A DNA stretch of 64,000 nucleotides from an uncultured Saprospiraceae bacterium (GTDB lineage: Bacteria > Bacteroidota > Bacteroidia > Chitinophagales > Saprospiraceae). Position numbers and translations under genes: made by a program. Where the stretch lies: contig CAKZQC010000019.1 of assembly GCA_937139495.1 (NCBI GenBank), forward strand, positions 1 to 64,000. Reading direction: 5' to 3'. Shown here piece by piece: positions 1-10,626 of this stretch. The notes under the pieces are model-generated. The model did not search any database, was not told the DNA's origin, and saw only the letters and a list, made by a program, of their open reading frames with translations. The stretch's first letter is position 1. Every line of letters starts with the position of its first letter.

Positions 1-368
<368 letters not shown>

Positions 369-558
369 TTTATTTTAAAAAATTAAAATAGTGTGTTGCA
401 TTGATGTGATACACGGTCTTTACCGAAAGGCTACTTCTTGTTTATGTATGTTCAAAAAAGAAAGAATAGAAGTTAGATAACTAAATGCGAAGCATTGAAA
501 AGTCAAACGATCTAAAAGAAAAAAGTGGAGACTACGAAAGTAGTGGAAGCAAAGAATA
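369..558 (+). other. 23S-5S spacer
   Basis: About 190 bases of A-rich transcribed spacer between 23S and 5S. No tRNA cloverleaf or other gene was recognised in it. The purine-rich stretch probably carries the processing stems for the two rRNAs, but this is inference. Confidence 0.6.
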
Positions 559-668
559 GTAGGTGGCGTTAGCGAAGGGGATACACCTTTATCCATTCCG
601 AACAGAGAAGTTAAGCCCTTTAGCGCCGATGGTACTGCCTTTAGGTGGGAGAGTAGGTCACCGCCTTC
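559..668 (+). rRNA. 5S ribosomal RNA
   Basis: A ~110-base 5S gene of Bacteroidota type. The diagnostic segment CCATTCCGAACAGAGAAG (593-610) and the downstream TAAGCCC and GGTACTGC blocks are present. The ends AGGTGG (561-566) and CCGCCT (661-666) pair to form the terminal helix. Ends are accurate to a few bases. Confidence 0.9.
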
Positions 669-746
669 TTTTTTATATTTTTTTTTAGAAACGGGAGAGG
701 AACAAAGCGAAGCAAATAGTAAAGGAACAACTATTTAAGATATATA

Positions 747-790
747 AGAGGGGAACGAATCAACACGATTTGTTCCCCTCTTTTTTTTGT
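747..790 (+). terminator. rRNA operon terminator
   Basis: A 14-base stem (GAGGGGAACGAATC with its partner GATTTGTTCCCCTC, one G-T wobble) followed directly by a run of T. It lies about 80 bases after 5S and closes the rRNA transcript before the first protein gene. Confidence 0.85.
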
Positions 791-836
791 TTTTTTTGAA
801 ACTTATTACCATTTATACTTAATGAAAAATTGCAAC

Positions 837-1637
837 ATGAAAAAAATAGCTTTTTTACTCGTACTTATTTCACTCTCATGGACTGCGTGTACACCAGAAT
901 CATTGGATACAGAAGCACCTGTTATTCTTGAAGGCAATATAGTACCACTTCCTACTACAGGTACCATTTGTGGTTCAGTTGAAAATAATGTTATTTACGC
1001 AAAAAGTGGTGATAGTATTCGCTTTGGATTGACTGTAAGAGACAATGACTTTCTTTCGCAATATAAATTAGACCTTCACGATGATTTTGATTGTCATGGA
1101 CATGCTAGAGCAAATACTGCAAAATGGTCAGTGCGTAAAATTGTAGATATTGAATCTAGTGAATACCAAGTGCAAGAAGTATTAGGAGTACCATTAGATG
1201 TGACAGCAGGAAATTATCACTGCTCTTTTTCTGCCATTGATGCAGCAGGAAACTCTTCAGGTGAATCTATTATTTATACCTTGTCGATTCTTAACGCACA
1301 AGATACTATTGCTCCTTCAGTACAGATGACACAACCTACCAATAGTACAACGGCTATTAACAAAGGAGATACCTTGATGATACAGGGGAATCTAGTAGAT
1401 AATGCTCGCTTGAGCAATGGACGCTTGGAACTACTGTACCATAGTAGTACTGGAACCGAAAATTCTATCGAGATTATGAATATTGATACAGCAGTGACTA
1501 CTACCAACTATCCTTTCGAGTTCAAGTACGAAATCCCAAGTACTTGGACTAGTGGAATATATGATTTTGAAATAAAAGCATTTGACGGAGTTGGTAATGC
1601 TGCTCCTGTTGCTGAAGTAGAAGTAACGGTTAATTAA
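837..1637 (+). CDS. DUF4625-like lipoprotein
   Basis: Secreted lipoprotein of about 266 residues. The start at 837 gives a compact signal peptide (MKKIAFLLVLISL) and the lipobox SWTAC; an in-frame ATG at 822 would add only five polar residues. After the Cys comes a domain with the GDSIRFGLTVRDND segment and an FDCHGHA motif like the HxH loop seen in DUF4625 proteins. A second Ig-like beta domain follows from the DTIAPSVQMTQP segment to the C-terminus. Each half looks like a beta-sandwich beginning DxxAPxV. The protein is probably anchored in the outer membrane. Family assignment is by motif memory, and the ligand is unknown. The convergent neighbour ends only 4 bases away. Confidence 0.75.
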   Translation: MKKIAFLLVLISLSWTACTPESLDTEAPVILEGNIVPLPTTGTICGSVENNVIYAKSGDSIRFGLTVRDNDFLSQYKLDLHDDFDCHGHARANTAKWSVRKIVDIESSEYQVQEVLGVPLDVTAGNYHCSFSAIDAAGNSSGESIIYTLSILNAQDTIAPSVQMTQPTNSTTAINKGDTLMIQGNLVDNARLSNGRLELLYHSSTGTENSIEIMNIDTAVTTTNYPFEFKYEIPSTWTSGIYDFEIKAFDGVGNAAPVAEVEVTVN

Positions 1638-1640
1638 AAA

Positions 1641-3038
1641 TTAACGAGATAAATTAGTCAAAAGGTATAATATCCACTGACGCTCTGGTAGCTGCTGTTC
1701 TTGCTGAACAGCAGCTATTAGTTTTTTGGTCGCTTGCTGATCATAAAAATTGAGATGAATAACTTTTTGTAAGTACTTAATCAAATTGAGGTAACTCTTT
1801 CTTAAGTAACTACTCAGTTCTTTATTTCTACGAATATACACTTTGAAACTATCCAAAAGTGCTTCAAGTGCATCGTAGTTACCTAACTCATAATATATTT
1901 TTAGTAGCGTAACCTTTGCATCCATAGTGACAATTCTATCCGTATTGTCTAGCTTATCCAATATAGGCATAGCTCGCTCATACTGCTGTTGGCAGTAATA
2001 CCATTTAGCTAGATTATAATCGACATAAGTTTGCCGATAGGTTGCAGGTAAGTAGCTGGCGTAATCGTCAATAAATGTTCTGACCCAATCATAATCAGCG
2101 GATTTGAGTCCTGTTGCTACTATATTCTTGTATGTAAACCTAGAAATTGCTCCATTTTCTATAAAAATATCTTTATCCAAACCTGATTGAAAGAGTTGGT
2201 AAAGTCGTTTCGTGAAATCTTCATTGCCCATGTTCATTTGTTTGATACAAAAATTAATAGCCAATAAGTAGAGCTGCTTTAGTTCTTCTTTTTTGAATAT
2301 AGACAACTCTGTCACCAACAGCGTTTGCAACTCAAAGAAGGAAACTGTGTCATCATTGCACAAGGCTTTATAACTATAGTAATAGGCAGCGATAACAGGA
2401 TAGGTGAATAGTTTGTGCTGCTCTACATGTTCTAACAGAACTTCCACTAAATGCAATTGATAGGTATCGCTAAATATATTTTGGTGCGTAAGTGCCGTCA
2501 CGCAGTACTTCAATTTATTAGCAATATAAAACACATCAAAGCTATCGAGCACTTCTTGCACGTTTTTGCTTTCTAGTCTATTTTTTTCATTGGCAAACAA
2601 AAACTGCTCTTGTTGCAGCTCGTATTGCAAGTAGTAAAAGTGGGTGTCTCGATAGGATTTTTTTTCGCGCTGCTTTTTGGTTTGTCGCAGTGTAGATTCA
2701 AAGCATTTGTCTAGCTTGCGTTGGCGATATACTTTCAACAATGTTTGTTGTGCGAGTTCCTTTTCTTTTTCCAGCTGTTCGTATATCAAAAAATTGTCAA
2801 TTATTTTTTGCAAATAGGACATCGTATTCCGTAGCTTTTGTACTCGATATACTTGATTCGGAAAAACTGTCTTAAAAGCCTCTTCTAAGCGATATTGAGT
2901 ATTGCTGCACAAATAGTCAAACAAGTCCTTAACTTCTTGATGTTGGTTATGGTAGGGAGAATCCACCATCTTTTGTAGTCGATTGCGCTCTACAGCTGAT
3001 AAAGAACAGAAAATTTCTATTATTTTTGATTTATACAT
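1641..3038 (-). CDS. Hypothetical alpha-helical (TPR-like) protein
   Basis: A 465-residue protein with no signal peptide and no membrane segment, so probably cytoplasmic. It is almost entirely predicted helix, rich in Leu, Tyr, Gln and Lys. The C-terminal half has helix pairs such as AKWYYCQQQYERAMPILDKL that look like TPR or solenoid repeats. A charged coiled-coil-like region (EKEKELAQQTLLKVYRQRKL) lies near residue 110. No catalytic motif was recognised. It stands alone: convergent with the upstream lipoprotein and divergent from the next gene, with a 160-base shared promoter region. Scaffold or regulator are both possible; the function is unknown. Confidence 0.7.
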   Translation of the reverse strand: MYKSKIIEIFCSLSAVERNRLQKMVDSPYHNQHQEVKDLFDYLCSNTQYRLEEAFKTVFPNQVYRVQKLRNTMSYLQKIIDNFLIYEQLEKEKELAQQTLLKVYRQRKLDKCFESTLRQTKKQREKKSYRDTHFYYLQYELQQEQFLFANEKNRLESKNVQEVLDSFDVFYIANKLKYCVTALTHQNIFSDTYQLHLVEVLLEHVEQHKLFTYPVIAAYYYSYKALCNDDTVSFFELQTLLVTELSIFKKEELKQLYLLAINFCIKQMNMGNEDFTKRLYQLFQSGLDKDIFIENGAISRFTYKNIVATGLKSADYDWVRTFIDDYASYLPATYRQTYVDYNLAKWYYCQQQYERAMPILDKLDNTDRIVTMDAKVTLLKIYYELGNYDALEALLDSFKVYIRRNKELSSYLRKSYLNLIKYLQKVIHLNFYDQQATKKLIAAVQQEQQLPERQWILYLLTNLSR

Positions 3039-3198
3039 TCTCTATGTTTTTTTGGTATAGACCTTAATTATACTAATAAATTTTAATAAAAGTGGTCTAT
3101 GAAATGAATATTTGGTACTTGTTTATTCCTAGAGGAAATACAATATTTGTATCGTTAAAGAATTAGAATAGAAATCGAACCTAAAATATAATTGAATT

Positions 3199-6126
3199 AT
3201 GAAAAAGACATACCTAATATGGATAATATGGTGTAGCTTATTATTATCAAGCTGGCACGCAAAAGCTTCTCACTTGGCTGGAGCCGAAATCGAATATACT
3301 TGTTTGGGACTAGGGTCTTATGAGGTGACATTGGTGTTGTATGCCGACTGTGGTGGCATAGCACAACCATCAACGGCTAGTATTACAGCAACCGAAAATG
3401 GCTGCTCCAATAGTAACTTTAATGCTACATTGAGTTTGGTATCCAATACTGAAGTACCGCTCTATTGCGATGCTTCTCTAAGTAGTTGTAATGGAGGTAG
3501 CTTATTTGGTGTACGTAAATTGATTTATAAATCAACAATTAATTTTCCACTGTCTAGTACTTGTAGCTGGCGCTTGAGCTATACGAACTGTTGCAGAAAC
3601 GGTAATACGGCTAATATACAAAACCCTGCGAGTAGCAGTATGTACACCGAATCGTTTATCACGAATGTGAACGATTGCAATTCCTCTCCTACATTTACTA
3701 ATAATCCAATATTCTTGGGTTGTGTGAATCAACAATATACAGCGAGTCATTCTATTATCGAATCCAATGGAGATTCTATCGTATATGAATTGGCTCAACC
3801 GCTAAGTGCGACTGCTACACCAATTTCTTATAATGCTGGATACAGTGTCAGTAATCCCATATTGAGTGGAGGTGGCGTTAATTTTTCTGCCACTACAGGG
3901 GAACTCGAGTGTTATCCAAGTAATTCAGAGGGGGCAGCCTTTGATATTGTTGTCAAAGAATACCGCAACGGTAATCTAGTAGGCTCTATTCGCAGAGCGA
4001 CTCAAATGACGACTACTTTTTGTAGTAGTAATTTTTCTTTTGAGCTGCAAGATGTATCTAGGCTAACAGGAGGTATAGCTACTTCTCAAGGCACTTCTAC
4101 TGTATTTGATGTTTGCCCTGGAGATTCGCTTACCTTTGAAGCTACTTTTACGGATCCCAATGCAACAGATAGCCTTACCTATGAGTTGGCTATTTCTAGT
4201 TTGGAACAATTGTACCCCAGTGCTTTAGTAGTAGTCAACTATCCTAATGCACCTGCGAGCTATGATACTGTTGTACTGTTGGTTTCTATCCCAGCAACTC
4301 TTAACGCTAATTTTTCTATTGGCTTGACTGATAATGCTTGTCCTACCCAGAGCCAACAAAGTTTTGGTTTTTATACTCGTCCTGATAGCACTTGCGTGCA
4401 AATAGCAGGACGTATAGCAGTAGATGGCAACGCCAACTGTTTGGTAGAGGCAATCGAAACACCTTATCAACAAGCGTTGGTGCGTATCGAAAAACCTGGA
4501 TTTGTAGCGTATGCTAGTCCTGATGCCAATGGATATTATCAGATGGTAGTCGATTCTGGAATTTATACCGTATCTGTTAGTTCATTCCACCCTTATTGGG
4601 CGGCTTGTACTCCATCAGCGACTACTAGCGGAGCTAATACTACAATTGATTTCTCAATAGAATCTTTGGGTACTTGCCCATTGATGTATGTCAATATTGG
4701 AGCCCCACGATTGATTAGCTGTCTTTCCAATTATTATGCAGTTGATTACTGCAATCACGGAACCGATACCGCTTATGGAAGTTATATAGAGGTGACATTA
4801 GATTCTTTGTTCCTTGTAGATTCTACTACAATTCCTATTGCTAGTCAATCAGGTTTTACCTATACGTTCAATTTAGGAACCGTTGGCATTGGAGATTGTG
4901 GCAACTTCAGAATATACGGTACATTAGATACTTTATGTGATACCACCAATCTGGGTGCTAGCTATTGTGCTATGGCTAGAGTTTATCCAGACTCTGCTTG
5001 TTTTGCAAACGCTCTTTGGAGTGGCGCAAATCTAGAAGTAGAAGCGACCTGCGATGCCGATTCTGTTGCTTTTCGTATCAATAATACAGGGCTTAGTGCC
5101 ATGCCAAATACACAGACACTTTGGGTGATTGAAGATAATGTGATTTTCCACTCAGAGCCTTTCAACTTGAATGGTGGAGGAAATACTCCTTGGTACAAGT
5201 ATTACGCCAACGGTTCTACTTATCGTGTACAAGCAGACCAAGTAGAACACCACCCTTGGCAAAATAAAGTGGCGGCAGTAGTAGAAGGTTGTTTGGCTAG
5301 TTCTAGTGCCAACGCAACTGTTACGACAGGTTTAGTCAATACATTACCACTCCATGACGATGCTCCTTGGGTATCTATTGATTGTCAAGTAGCGCTTAAT
5401 TCTTGGGATCCTAACGAAAAAGTAGCGTTTCCTGAAGGTTATGGAGCGAATCACTTTATAGAAGAGAATACCAATTTGGAATACCGCATTCGCTTTCAGA
5501 ATACAGGAACAGCTCCAGCTCTTGATGTTGTTATCTTGGATACCCTTTCGGAATACTTGGATCCAGCATCAATACAATTTGGAGCTTACAGCCACGCTTA
5601 TACTTGGAGAGTGTTGGACAATGCAGTACTAGAGTTTACGTTTGCCAATATCAATTTGATAGATAGCAATGCCAACGAACCAATGTCACATGGTTTTGTA
5701 GATTACAAAATAAGCCAACAGCCAAATATACCTTTGGGTACTGTTATCAATAACACAGCTGCTATTTATTTTGATTTGAATCCTGCGGTTATTACCAATA
5801 CAACATTCCATACCATTGGCGAAAACTTTGTACAAGTACAGGTGACCACCAATAGAAATGAATTGAATCAGAATGAGGCACCACGTGTCAAAGTATATCC
5901 GAATCCATTTAGTAGCACGGCTACTTTCGAAATATTGGGTGACCAAGAATACCAACAAATAGACTTGACGGTCTATGATTTGACAGGCAAAGAAGTACAA
6001 CAAATTAGAGTCAAGAATCAACAACAATTACAATTGCCAAAAGGCAACTTGACACAGGGAGTTTACTTCTTTAAGCTGCAAGGCGATGGAGCTGTTATTG
6101 AATCTGGTAAGTTGATCGTCAAATAG
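3199..6126 (+). CDS. Large T9SS-exported surface protein
   Basis: A 975-residue secreted protein. A signal peptide (residues 1-24) is followed by SHLAGAEIEYTCLG...YEVTLVLYADC, the N-terminal module common to large gliding-associated Bacteroidota proteins. The middle is made of Cys-containing beta domains and includes a carboxypeptidase-regulatory-like segment around residues 400-490. From about residue 735 comes the NSWDPNEKVAFPEG...YFDLNPAVITN block, which matches the DUF7619/DUF11-like repeat often found just before T9SS tails. The C-terminus (VYPNPFSSTATFEI ... GVYFFKLQ ... KLIVK) is a type A sorting domain, so the protein should pass the outer membrane by T9SS and be anchored or released. 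The binding target is unknown. Confidence 0.85.
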   Translation: MKKTYLIWIIWCSLLLSSWHAKASHLAGAEIEYTCLGLGSYEVTLVLYADCGGIAQPSTASITATENGCSNSNFNATLSLVSNTEVPLYCDASLSSCNGGSLFGVRKLIYKSTINFPLSSTCSWRLSYTNCCRNGNTANIQNPASSSMYTESFITNVNDCNSSPTFTNNPIFLGCVNQQYTASHSIIESNGDSIVYELAQPLSATATPISYNAGYSVSNPILSGGGVNFSATTGELECYPSNSEGAAFDIVVKEYRNGNLVGSIRRATQMTTTFCSSNFSFELQDVSRLTGGIATSQGTSTVFDVCPGDSLTFEATFTDPNATDSLTYELAISSLEQLYPSALVVVNYPNAPASYDTVVLLVSIPATLNANFSIGLTDNACPTQSQQSFGFYTRPDSTCVQIAGRIAVDGNANCLVEAIETPYQQALVRIEKPGFVAYASPDANGYYQMVVDSGIYTVSVSSFHPYWAACTPSATTSGANTTIDFSIESLGTCPLMYVNIGAPRLISCLSNYYAVDYCNHGTDTAYGSYIEVTLDSLFLVDSTTIPIASQSGFTYTFNLGTVGIGDCGNFRIYGTLDTLCDTTNLGASYCAMARVYPDSACFANALWSGANLEVEATCDADSVAFRINNTGLSAMPNTQTLWVIEDNVIFHSEPFNLNGGGNTPWYKYYANGSTYRVQADQVEHHPWQNKVAAVVEGCLASSSANATVTTGLVNTLPLHDDAPWVSIDCQVALNSWDPNEKVAFPEGYGANHFIEENTNLEYRIRFQNTGTAPALDVVILDTLSEYLDPASIQFGAYSHAYTWRVLDNAVLEFTFANINLIDSNANEPMSHGFVDYKISQQPNIPLGTVINNTAAIYFDLNPAVITNTTFHTIGENFVQVQVTTNRNELNQNEAPRVKVYPNPFSSTATFEILGDQEYQQIDLTVYDLTGKEVQQIRVKNQQQLQLPKGNLTQGVYFFKLQGDGAVIESGKLIVK

Positions 6127-6163
6127 TCCTAAATTCCTAGTAGAAAAATCCAAACTATTTTCA

Positions 6164-6198
6164 AGAGCATTGCCCAGAAGGGTGATGCTCTTTTTTTG
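6164..6198 (+). terminator. Terminator after T9SS protein gene
   Basis: Imperfect stem AGAGCATTGCCC / GGGTGATGCTCT followed by seven T residues, 38 bases after the stop codon. Confidence 0.75.
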
Positions 6199-6247
6199 TA
6201 TGGAACGGTAGATGCACAAGGTGGTATCATTTTTAGATAATGTCCAA

Positions 6248-6276
6248 TTTCCATTCAATGATATGAACTATATTTG
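6248..6276 (+). promoter_or_regulatory. Probable polA promoter
   Basis: TATATTTG at 6269-6276 fits the Bacteroidota -7 consensus TAnnTTTG exactly. A weak TTTC (-33 like) lies 17 bases upstream. The polA ATG starts 43 bases downstream. Assignment is by consensus only. Confidence 0.45.
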
Positions 6277-6318
6277 ATACCTTTGGAGGTATAGAAAACA
6301 AGACGACCAAAACAACTT

Positions 6319-9108
6319 ATGAAAAAATTATTCTTACTTGATGCTTTTGCATTAATATATCGTGCTCACTTTGCTTTTATTAAGCGTCCGCTTATCAACT
6401 CTAAAGGACTGAATGTGTCGGCAATTACAGGTTTTGCCAATTCACTATTGGAGGTACTCCAAAAGGAACACCCAACGCATATTGCTGTTGCTTTTGATTT
6501 GCCTACGGCAACTTTTCGACACGGAATGTTTCCTGAATATAAAGCCAATCGTGATGCCCAACCCGAAGATATTAGCATCGCTATTCCGTACATCAAAAAG
6601 CTGATCGAAGCTTTTAATATTCCGATAGTCTCTAGTCCGGGGTATGAAGCAGATGATGTCATTGGTACACTAGCCAAGCAAGCCGAAAAAGAAGGTTTTG
6701 AAGTATATATGATGACTCCTGATAAGGATTATGCACAGCTGGTGTCCGACAAAGTATTCTTGTACAAGCCTGCCCGTATGGGCAATGGTGTAGCTGTATT
6801 GGGTGAAGCCGAAGTACTCGAAAAGTGGCAAATCAAACGTGTCGATCAAGTCATAGATGTACTTGGGCTACAAGGAGATGCGGTCGATAATATTCCAGGG
6901 GTACGAGGTATCGGACCCAAAACAGCCGTTAAGTTATTAGCACAATATGATTCTATAGAAGGAATATTGGAACACACACACGAGCTGAAAGGGAAACAAA
7001 AAGAACGACTAGAAGAAGGACGAGAAAATGCGTTGATGTCCAAAAAATTGGCAACGATTGATATTCATGTTCCTGTTACGTTTGATGCAGCTACCTACGA
7101 AGTAGAGCCTGTGGACAAAGAAAAAGTAACCGAACTTTTTACGGAATTAGAATTTCGTACCTTGCTCAAACGAGTATTGGGCAATAGCCAGCCAAAACAG
7201 ACCGATTTGTTTGGCAATGCCGTAGCACAGCCTTCTAGTGTGTCGAACACCAAGAGTGGAAAATTCAAAGAAAAAGCACCGAGTATTGTTGATAAAAATA
7301 TAGAAAATACAGAACATACTTATACGCTGGTGGATACGCCAGCAGGACGTGCGGAATTAGTAGAGCTATTGCGCCAGCAAAAAGTAATTTGTTTCGATAC
7401 CGAAACGACAGGAATCGACCCAAATGAAGCGGAGTTGGTCGGAATTGCCTTTAGTTGCGAAACGGGCAAAGCGTACTATGTACCAGTGCCCAAAAATCAA
7501 GAAGAAGCCAAGGCGATTGTAGCCGAATTTGCAGTTGTAATGCAAAATCCTGCTATCGAAAAAATTGGACAAAATATCAAATACGATATACTGATGTTGC
7601 GTTGGTATGGTGTGCAAGTACAAGGCAAACTGTGGGATACCATGATTATGCACTACTTGCTGGAGCCTGACAACAGACACAATCTGACGTACCTTTCAGA
7701 AACCTATTTGGGCTATTCGCCCGTAGCGATAGAGTCGTTGATTGGCAAAAAAGGCAAAAATCAGCTAACTATGCGTGATATAGACTTGGATAGAGTCAAA
7801 GAATATGCAGGGGAAGATGCCGATTTGACATGGCAACTAAAAGAGATGTTGCAAAAAGAATTTACACCAGAATTGCAACAGCTTTATGACGAAATCGAAG
7901 AGCCATTGATTGCAGTGTTGGTCGAAATAGAGTACAATGGATTCAATTTAGATGTACCTTTCTTGGAGGCTTACGCCAAAGAAATGGCTGCCGATATACA
8001 AGTGGCGAAAAAGAAAGTATATGAAGCGGCAGGCTTGGATACTTTCAATATTGATTCGCCCAAGCAAATAGGAGAGGTGTTGTTCAATAAATTGGAATTG
8101 CCTTATCGCTGGAGAAAAACTAAATCTGGACAGTATTCTACCAACGAAGAAAAACTATCTGAACTAGCAGAAAAACACCAAATCGCACGAGATATATTAG
8201 ATTATCGCTCGTTGGCAAAATTGCAATCTACCTATGTAGAGGCATTGCCTAGATTGGTCAATCCTAGAACAGGGCGCATACACAGTTCGTTCAATCAAGC
8301 TCTGGCGGCTACGGGACGTTTGAGTTCCAATAATCCGAACTTGCAGAATATTCCGATTCGCTCCGAAAAAGGAAAGGCGATACGAAAAGCGTTTATTCCA
8401 AAAGATGAAAAGCACATCTTGATAGCAGCGGATTATTCGCAGATAGAATTGCGTTTGGTCGCAGAAATCAGCAAAGATGAAGCAATGTTACAGGCATTCA
8501 AGGAGGGGCAAGATATTCACGCTGCTACAGCTGCCAAAATCTATCAAGTGCCGATTGAGGAAGTAGAGAAAAATCAACGTTACAATGCCAAGACGGTCAA
8601 CTTTAGTATTATTTATGGTGCTGGGGCAACTAATTTATCCAAGAACTTGGGTATCAAAAGAGCCGAAGCACAACAGTTGATTGATCAGTATTTTAATGAA
8701 TTTAGCGGACTCAAAAACTACATGGATACGGTAGTGGCAGAAGCTAGAGAAAATGGATATGTAACGACACTCAAAGGCAGAAGAAGATATTTGCGAGATA
8801 TTGATTCTCGCAATGGCATGATTCGCTCGCAAGCTGAACGTACGGCGATTAATACACCCATACAAGGTACGGCAGCCGATATGATTAAGCTCGCTATGAT
8901 CAAGATTCATTTGGCAATCCAAAAAGCAGGATTAAAAACGCTGATGATTTCGCAAGTACATGATGAGTTGATTTTTGATGTGCCAATCGAAGAGTTGGAG
9001 CAAGTCAAAGCAATCATTGACATCAATATGAAAGAAGCCTTGCCAGGGTTGGAAGTTCCGATTTTAGTAGGTATTGATACAGGTCAAAATTGGCTAGAAG
9101 CCCATTAA
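6319..9108 (+). CDS. polA: DNA polymerase I
   Basis: A 929-residue family A polymerase that fills gaps and removes RNA primers in replication and repair. All three domains are present. The 5'-nuclease (about 1-290) begins KLFLLDAFALIYRAHFAF and contains GYEADDVIGTLA. The 3'-5' exonuclease has FDTETTGIDP with Asp360 plus QNIKYDILML and GEDADLTWQL, so proofreading residues look intact. The polymerase domain has motif A DYSQIELR (Asp705), motif B KTVNFSIIYGAG and motif C VHDELIFDV (Asp882). Length is typical. It is a single-gene unit with its own promoter and a bidirectional terminator shared with convergent hemA. Confidence 0.98.
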   Translation: MKKLFLLDAFALIYRAHFAFIKRPLINSKGLNVSAITGFANSLLEVLQKEHPTHIAVAFDLPTATFRHGMFPEYKANRDAQPEDISIAIPYIKKLIEAFNIPIVSSPGYEADDVIGTLAKQAEKEGFEVYMMTPDKDYAQLVSDKVFLYKPARMGNGVAVLGEAEVLEKWQIKRVDQVIDVLGLQGDAVDNIPGVRGIGPKTAVKLLAQYDSIEGILEHTHELKGKQKERLEEGRENALMSKKLATIDIHVPVTFDAATYEVEPVDKEKVTELFTELEFRTLLKRVLGNSQPKQTDLFGNAVAQPSSVSNTKSGKFKEKAPSIVDKNIENTEHTYTLVDTPAGRAELVELLRQQKVICFDTETTGIDPNEAELVGIAFSCETGKAYYVPVPKNQEEAKAIVAEFAVVMQNPAIEKIGQNIKYDILMLRWYGVQVQGKLWDTMIMHYLLEPDNRHNLTYLSETYLGYSPVAIESLIGKKGKNQLTMRDIDLDRVKEYAGEDADLTWQLKEMLQKEFTPELQQLYDEIEEPLIAVLVEIEYNGFNLDVPFLEAYAKEMAADIQVAKKKVYEAAGLDTFNIDSPKQIGEVLFNKLELPYRWRKTKSGQYSTNEEKLSELAEKHQIARDILDYRSLAKLQSTYVEALPRLVNPRTGRIHSSFNQALAATGRLSSNNPNLQNIPIRSEKGKAIRKAFIPKDEKHILIAADYSQIELRLVAEISKDEAMLQAFKEGQDIHAATAAKIYQVPIEEVEKNQRYNAKTVNFSIIYGAGATNLSKNLGIKRAEAQQLIDQYFNEFSGLKNYMDTVVAEARENGYVTTLKGRRRYLRDIDSRNGMIRSQAERTAINTPIQGTAADMIKLAMIKIHLAIQKAGLKTLMISQVHDELIFDVPIEELEQVKAIIDINMKEALPGLEVPILVGIDTGQNWLEAH

Positions 9109-9130
9109 AAATAACCTTGCCTTTAGGCAT

Positions 9131-9172
9131 AAAAATAGCCTTACATCTTGATTGATGTAAGGCTATTTTTTA
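9131..9172. terminator. Bidirectional terminator between polA and hemA
   Basis: Near-perfect stem AAAATAGCCTTACATC / GATGTAAGGCTATTTT with a 6-base loop. It has A and T runs on the two sides, so it can stop transcription from both convergent genes. Confidence 0.85.
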
Positions 9173-9200
9173 TAGTTTAGAATACAAAGAAAAAGGTTGT

Positions 9201-10487
9201 TTAATCATTGTTGAGTACCACTTCAGATACTTTGCCCATTCTTATTTTTTTGACAGAACTAATGCCTGCTATATTCTCTTTAGCCACTTGAATTGGGATA
9301 GCGATACAGCGTTTTTCCATGTATGCCATCATGCGTTCGATGAGCTCTTGTGTATTGGCATCAAGCTCTGCCACTTCGCTTTTGAATACATTGCCAATAG
9401 CGTGATGCTTGATTGCTTTGATTTGTTGTGGCACATCTTTGAGAGCCAATTCTACTTGACGAGCCTTGTAGTGTGCCTTGAAGCTGCTCACTTGTTTGTG
9501 AATGATAGCATGTGCTTTAGTCACCTCTTTTTCTCTGAAAGCCAAGTTTTCGTTCACCAATTCTTTCAGACCATCTATTTCGATATAATCCGCATTGAAC
9601 TGCTGCTCAATAGAAGCTTCAATATTGTTAGGAATTGCCAAATCAATAAGAATTTTTTTGTCTTGATTCTGTATGATTCGATCATAAATAGTTGTCGTGA
9701 TGACTTCTTCGGTGGCTCCTGTACAAGCGATTAGAATATCAAAACCGCCTTGATAATTAGGCAATTCGTCTAAGGTAGAAGCCTTACAGTTGAGCATGGT
9801 TGCCAATTGTTGAGCATTGGAGAGAGTCCGATTAAAAACCGTGAAATTAGTAAATCCATACTTGAGTAGAAACTTGCCAACAAGCGTGTTGGTTTGTCCT
9901 GCACCCACAATCAAAAACCGAGCTTCTTTAGGTGGATTTTTGGCTATCAATTGGCGGATAGCCAACGAAACAACTGATACAGGCTTTTCGCCAATACGAG
10001 TATTAGAATATACTTTCTTGGCAGTTTCTATTGCCAAACGAATGGCAATACGAATAGAGTCGCCCGTAGTTTTGGCAGCCAAACAACGGTCGTAAGCATT
10101 GCGGATTTGACGCAATATTTCTCGTTCGCCAATAACCAGCGAATCGGTAGAGGCGGCTACTTCCAATAGGTGATTGATGGCGTGTTCGCCAATAAAACCT
10201 AAAGCAGAAGCGTCTAAATCCAGCTCCAAATTAGGATAAACAATAGTCTGAAATCTGTTGATAAACTGATGATCAAGCAATTGGTCGGTCACACAAAAAA
10301 ACACAATACGATTGCAGGTAGCCATATACATCAACTCCTCTAGTTGAAGTGCCTTTTTGAGGGCTTGTATTTTGGCAGCAAAAAGAGCAGGCGTATCCAA
10401 GTTTGGCAATACAAAGTTGCCAATATTTTTGAGCGGTGTACTCTTGTGAGTAATGGTTAGTATCTTATATCTGCTAAGTGTGTCCAT
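9201..10487 (-). CDS. hemA: Glutamyl-tRNA reductase
   Basis: A 428-residue enzyme that reduces glutamyl-tRNA with NADPH to glutamate-1-semialdehyde, the first step of C5 tetrapyrrole synthesis. The catalytic Cys58 lies in MATCNRIVFF. The substrate-binding GEREILRQIRNAY segment (about 120-132) and the NADPH-binding VGAGQT (194-199) are both present. The C-terminal helical dimerisation region follows. Length is normal for the family. No other heme gene is adjacent, so it is a lone gene here, convergent with polA. Confidence 0.96.
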   Translation of the reverse strand: MDTLSRYKILTITHKSTPLKNIGNFVLPNLDTPALFAAKIQALKKALQLEELMYMATCNRIVFFCVTDQLLDHQFINRFQTIVYPNLELDLDASALGFIGEHAINHLLEVAASTDSLVIGEREILRQIRNAYDRCLAAKTTGDSIRIAIRLAIETAKKVYSNTRIGEKPVSVVSLAIRQLIAKNPPKEARFLIVGAGQTNTLVGKFLLKYGFTNFTVFNRTLSNAQQLATMLNCKASTLDELPNYQGGFDILIACTGATEEVITTTIYDRIIQNQDKKILIDLAIPNNIEASIEQQFNADYIEIDGLKELVNENLAFREKEVTKAHAIIHKQVSSFKAHYKARQVELALKDVPQQIKAIKHHAIGNVFKSEVAELDANTQELIERMMAYMEKRCIAIPIQVAKENIAGISSVKKIRMGKVSEVVLNND

Positions 10488-10537
10488 TTAGTTTTTTTCG
10501 TCGTATTAATGGCTTGGGTTGCCCTTACTGGTTGCTA

Positions 10538-10545
10538 CAAAAATA
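10538..10545 (-). promoter_or_regulatory. Probable hemA -7 promoter box
   Basis: On the minus strand this reads TATTTTTG, an exact match to TAnnTTTG, 50 bases upstream of the hemA start. No clear -33 TTTG was found. Confidence 0.4.
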
Positions 10546-10626
10546 CGAAGAAAAGACCTGTTTACCTGTCATTTTTATGTCAGTTCACTTCTTGTTCTAG
10601 CTTATTTATATTTATTCTAATCAATA

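Noticed and set aside
369-558. tRNA gene in the 23S-5S spacer
   Set aside because: No cloverleaf, TTCGA loop or CCA end is present.
9288-9734. 148-codon frame antisense to hemA
   Set aside because: Lies wholly within hemA, with Phe/Cys/His-rich composition that mirrors the coding strand.
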